Of a stretch of DNA of 8,437 nt, positions 6,456-8,437 are shown one piece after another (within the stretch, counting starts at the first letter, position 1; the number at the start of each line of letters is the position of its first letter). The position numbers and the translations under genes were made by a program. The notes under the pieces were generated by a model. It was not told where the DNA came from. It worked only from the letters and a program-made list of their open reading frames with translations, and did not search any database. This stretch comes from an uncultured Methylococcaceae bacterium (lineage in GTDB: Bacteria > Pseudomonadota > Gammaproteobacteria > Methylococcales > Methylococcaceae), in contig CAIVXW010000310.1 of assembly GCA_903910005.1 (NCBI GenBank), positions 1 to 8,437 on the forward strand. Direction: 5' to 3'.

Positions 6456-7552
6456 TCCCCATGGTAGACCTCAAGGCCCAATATGCCCGCTTCAAGGATG
6501 AGATTGATACCGGCCTGCAAACCGTTTTAAGCGAATGCGCCTTCATACTGGGTCCCAATGTCAAAGCCTTCGAGCAGGAAGCCGCCGCCTATCTGGGGGT
6601 GGAGCAGGCCGTTGGCGTGGCCTCGGGCACGGATGCCCTGTTGCTGTCCCTGCTGGCAGCCGGTGTTCAGGCCGGTGATGAGGTCATCACCACACCGTTC
6701 ACCTTCATTGCAACGGCGGAAGCCATCCGCTACATCGGGGCCAGGCCGGTATTCGTGGACATAGAACCCCGCACCTTCAACCTCAATCCTGCCCTGATCG
6801 AAGCAGCCATCACCGCCAAAACCACCGCCGTCATGCCGGTACACCTGTTTGGTCAACCGGCGGACCTGACGGCGATTCAGTCGCTGTGTGAGCGGCACGG
6901 ACTTCACCTGATTGAGGACTGCGCCCAGTCGTTCGGTGCCCGTCTGCAGGGACGGCAAACCGGCAGTTTCGGCATCAGTGCCGGTTTCAGTTTCTTTCCC
7001 AGCAAGAATCTGGGCGGATTCGGTGACGGTGGACTGGTCACCACCCGCTCAGCCGAGGTGGCTGACCGGGTACGCATGCTGAGAAACCACGGCTCCGAAA
7101 TACGCTATCACCACGATGTGGTTGGCTATAACAGCCGACTCGACGAAATGCAGGCAGTGATTCTGCGGATCAAACTCCGGCATATCGACGAATTCAACCA
7201 GAACCGGCGCCGGGTAGCCCATCATTATTCCGAACGGCTGGCCGATTTGCCGGTTACCACCCCGTTTGAGGACGGTCTGGGCGAACATGTCTATCACCAA
7301 TACACCCTGCTGACTGATCGACGCCAGGCCATCATGGACCGTCTCAAGGCTGAAGGTATCGCCTCGGCCGTGTATTACCCCATTCCACTGCACCGCCAGG
7401 CGGTGTTTGCGGCAGAGCAGGCGGGCGTCTCATTGCCGGTGGCGGAATCGGTCGCCGAACGCTGCCTGTCGCTGCCGATTTATCCTGAACTGGCGGAGTC
7501 CGACATTGAGCGTATCGTGGCGGTTGTGCGGGCCGTATGGGCCACGCCATGA
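6452..7552 (+). CDS. gnnB: DegT/DnrJ/EryC1/StrS-family PLP aminotransferase, probable UDP-3-keto-GlcNAc aminotransferase (GnnB type)
   Basis: Sugar-nucleotide aminotransferase. With a GnnA partner, the GnnB reaction moves an amino group from glutamate to the 3-keto sugar to give UDP-GlcNAc3N, which LpxA can then N-acylate. The 366-residue product begins MIPMVDLKAQY, normal for the family. It shows the phosphate-binding SGTDA at 58-62, the aromatic stretch TTPFTFIATAEA at 80-91, the pyridine-ring Asp156 in EDCAQS, and the Schiff-base Lys185 in FFPSKNLGGFGDGG. RNHG (211-214) and GYNSRLDEMQA (225-235) follow, then YYPIPLHRQ near 308-316, all standard. Length is typical and nothing is missing. 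It overlaps the upstream gene by four bases and the downstream porin gene by four (ATGA at 7549-7552), so the three are almost certainly co-translated. A WbpE-like role in O-antigen synthesis is the alternative. Family assignment is secure; the substrate is inferred from the pairing. Confidence 0.8.
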   Translation: MIPMVDLKAQYARFKDEIDTGLQTVLSECAFILGPNVKAFEQEAAAYLGVEQAVGVASGTDALLLSLLAAGVQAGDEVITTPFTFIATAEAIRYIGARPVFVDIEPRTFNLNPALIEAAITAKTTAVMPVHLFGQPADLTAIQSLCERHGLHLIEDCAQSFGARLQGRQTGSFGISAGFSFFPSKNLGGFGDGGLVTTRSAEVADRVRMLRNHGSEIRYHHDVVGYNSRLDEMQAVILRIKLRHIDEFNQNRRRVAHHYSERLADLPVTTPFEDGLGEHVYHQYTLLTDRRQAIMDRLKAEGIASAVYYPIPLHRQAVFAAEQAGVSLPVAESVAERCLSLPIYPELAESDIERIVAVVRAVWATP

Positions 7553-8349
7553 AAGCACTGACCAATGCGGGGCTGCTGCTGCTGGCCATCACGGCCTGGG
7601 GCGATGCGAACGCCTTTGACTGGAGCATGACCGAGGTACATTACCAGCACGGTGATTTACGAACCCCCTCATTTGCCCGACGCGGACGGGCCCGCTCCGT
7701 CACCGACATTGTCACCCTGCAACATGCCGATGGCTGGAAATACGGCGACAATTTCTTTTTCATGGACATCATCAATGATGCCCGCCGCGACGGGTATAAC
7801 GAAGCCGACTTTTATGGCGAGTTATACCTCAATGCCAGCCTGTCCAAAATCAGCGGACACCGGGTGGGATATGGCTGGCTGGGCGATGTGGGTATCCTGA
7901 TGGGTTTTAACGGGGCGGCCAATAACGAAGTCTTCAAATACCTGCCAGGCCTGCGTCTGGCCTGGAAGATACCGGGGTTTGTGTTCCTGAACAGCGATTT
8001 CACCGCCTATATCGACGCCAGCAGTGGACTGGCAGGCGGCGGCTCTCCCAGCCAGACCGATAGCTGGATGGTCGATATCAACGGAGCCTATCCCTTCAAG
8101 CTGGGGTCACACCGCTTCCTCATTATTGGCCACATGGAATACATCGACGCACGCCGCAATGAACTGGGCGGTGAGGTGGCCGAGTGGTTTCTGGCCCAGC
8201 CGCAATTCCGTTACGATCTGGGCCACGCCCTGTCGGGTAAAGCCGATCATCTGTACGTAGGAACCGAATGGCAGGTATGGATACACAAACAGGGTGACCG
8301 CAAAACCATTGAAAATGTGCCGCAGGCTCTGGCCGTCTGGCGATTCTGA
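7549..8349 (+). CDS. Tsx/OmpK-like nucleoside-specific outer-membrane channel protein
   Basis: Predicted outer-membrane beta-barrel of the Tsx family (channel-forming proteins such as Tsx of E. coli and OmpK of Vibrio). From the ATG at 7549 the protein has 266 residues: a signal peptide (MKA, a hydrophobic core LLLLAITAW, cleavage after ANA at residue 22), then a barrel of alternating aromatic strands. Telling stretches are FDWSMTEVHYQHG at the mature N-terminus, HADGWKYGDNFFFMDI near 59-74, DFYGELYLNASLSKISG near 87-103, LYVGTEWQVWIHKQG near 237-251 and the terminal VWRF, whose final Phe is the usual barrel-assembly signal. The start is chosen over ATG 7537 because it gives a cleaner signal peptide and a four-base overlap with the aminotransferase stop. 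No strong Shine-Dalgarno precedes it, so translation probably depends on coupling. Transport of nucleosides is inferred from the family; sitting behind gnnAB, another small-molecule or envelope role is possible. Confidence 0.82.
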   Translation: MKALTNAGLLLLAITAWGDANAFDWSMTEVHYQHGDLRTPSFARRGRARSVTDIVTLQHADGWKYGDNFFFMDIINDARRDGYNEADFYGELYLNASLSKISGHRVGYGWLGDVGILMGFNGAANNEVFKYLPGLRLAWKIPGFVFLNSDFTAYIDASSGLAGGGSPSQTDSWMVDINGAYPFKLGSHRFLIIGHMEYIDARRNELGGEVAEWFLAQPQFRYDLGHALSGKADHLYVGTEWQVWIHKQGDRKTIENVPQALAVWRF

Positions 8350-8359
8350 GCCGGGGCGG

Positions 8360-8437
8360 TCAGGCATCGGCAAAGCGGGTATCCTGGCCGATCCAGCGGG
8401 TGATCAGGTGTTCGCTTGTGTCAGGCGCGGTTTCGAG
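8360..8437 (-). CDS. C-terminal end of an unidentified minus-strand gene (truncated by the window)
   Basis: Reading leftward from the right edge, 25 codons are open to a TGA at 8360-8362 and give ...SEHLITRWIGQDTRFADA. The codons (CTG, ACC, CGC, GCC) match the local style, and the stop lies ten bases from the porin gene's stop, a normal convergent junction. It is too short to identify, and chance openness of 78 bases is possible. Confidence 0.4.
   Translation of the reverse strand, partial: LETAPDTSEHLITRWIGQDTRFADA

Overview
The window looks like chromosomal DNA of a GC-rich, Gram-negative bacterium, most likely a gammaproteobacterium. The basis is the Pgi and RsgA sequence style, an M48 (Ste24-type) peptidase next to rsgA, an outer-membrane Tsx-type porin, and short ATGA overlaps inside operons. 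The species cannot be fixed from the sequence. There is no tRNA, rRNA, CRISPR array or intact transposase.

Layout. (1) Positions 3-233, plus strand: the last 76 codons of a gene ending in a LOV-type PAS domain; all three visible flavin-contact positions are kept at the right spacing. (2) Positions 290-2454, minus strand: a Ste24-type M48 membrane protease gene followed by rsgA, joined by an ATGA overlap. The protease gene reads continuously from an ATG at 2454 except for one in-frame amber (TAG) at codon 56, so it is either a fresh nonsense allele, a sequence error, a suppressed stop or a gene using an internal start. (3) Positions 2455-2650: about 200 bases without a convincing gene, holding three perfect inverted repeats, one of which resembles the right-end hairpin of IS200/IS605-type tnpB elements. 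(4) Positions 2651-3394, minus strand: a membrane protein with one c-type haem motif and about four transmembrane segments; I cannot name its function. (5) Positions 3526-5175, minus strand: pgi, glucose-6-phosphate isomerase, complete with all catalytic residues. (6) Positions 5176-5492: a divergent intergenic region of about 317 bases. (7) Positions 5493-8349, plus strand: a tight three-gene operon of a Gfo/Idh/MocA oxidoreductase, a DegT/AHBA-type PLP aminotransferase and a Tsx/OmpK-like outer-membrane channel, each pair overlapping by ATGA. (8) Positions 8360-8437, minus strand: the last 25 codons of an unidentified gene running off the window.

How the genes work together. The oxidoreductase and aminotransferase match the GnnA/GnnB pair, which converts UDP-GlcNAc to its 3-amino analogue. 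That sugar gives lipid A whose primary acyl chains at the 3 positions are amide-linked instead of ester-linked. Coupling this pair to an outer-membrane channel gene is the most unusual piece of gene order in the window. The other standout is the amber codon in the M48 gene directly upstream of, and translationally coupled to, rsgA.
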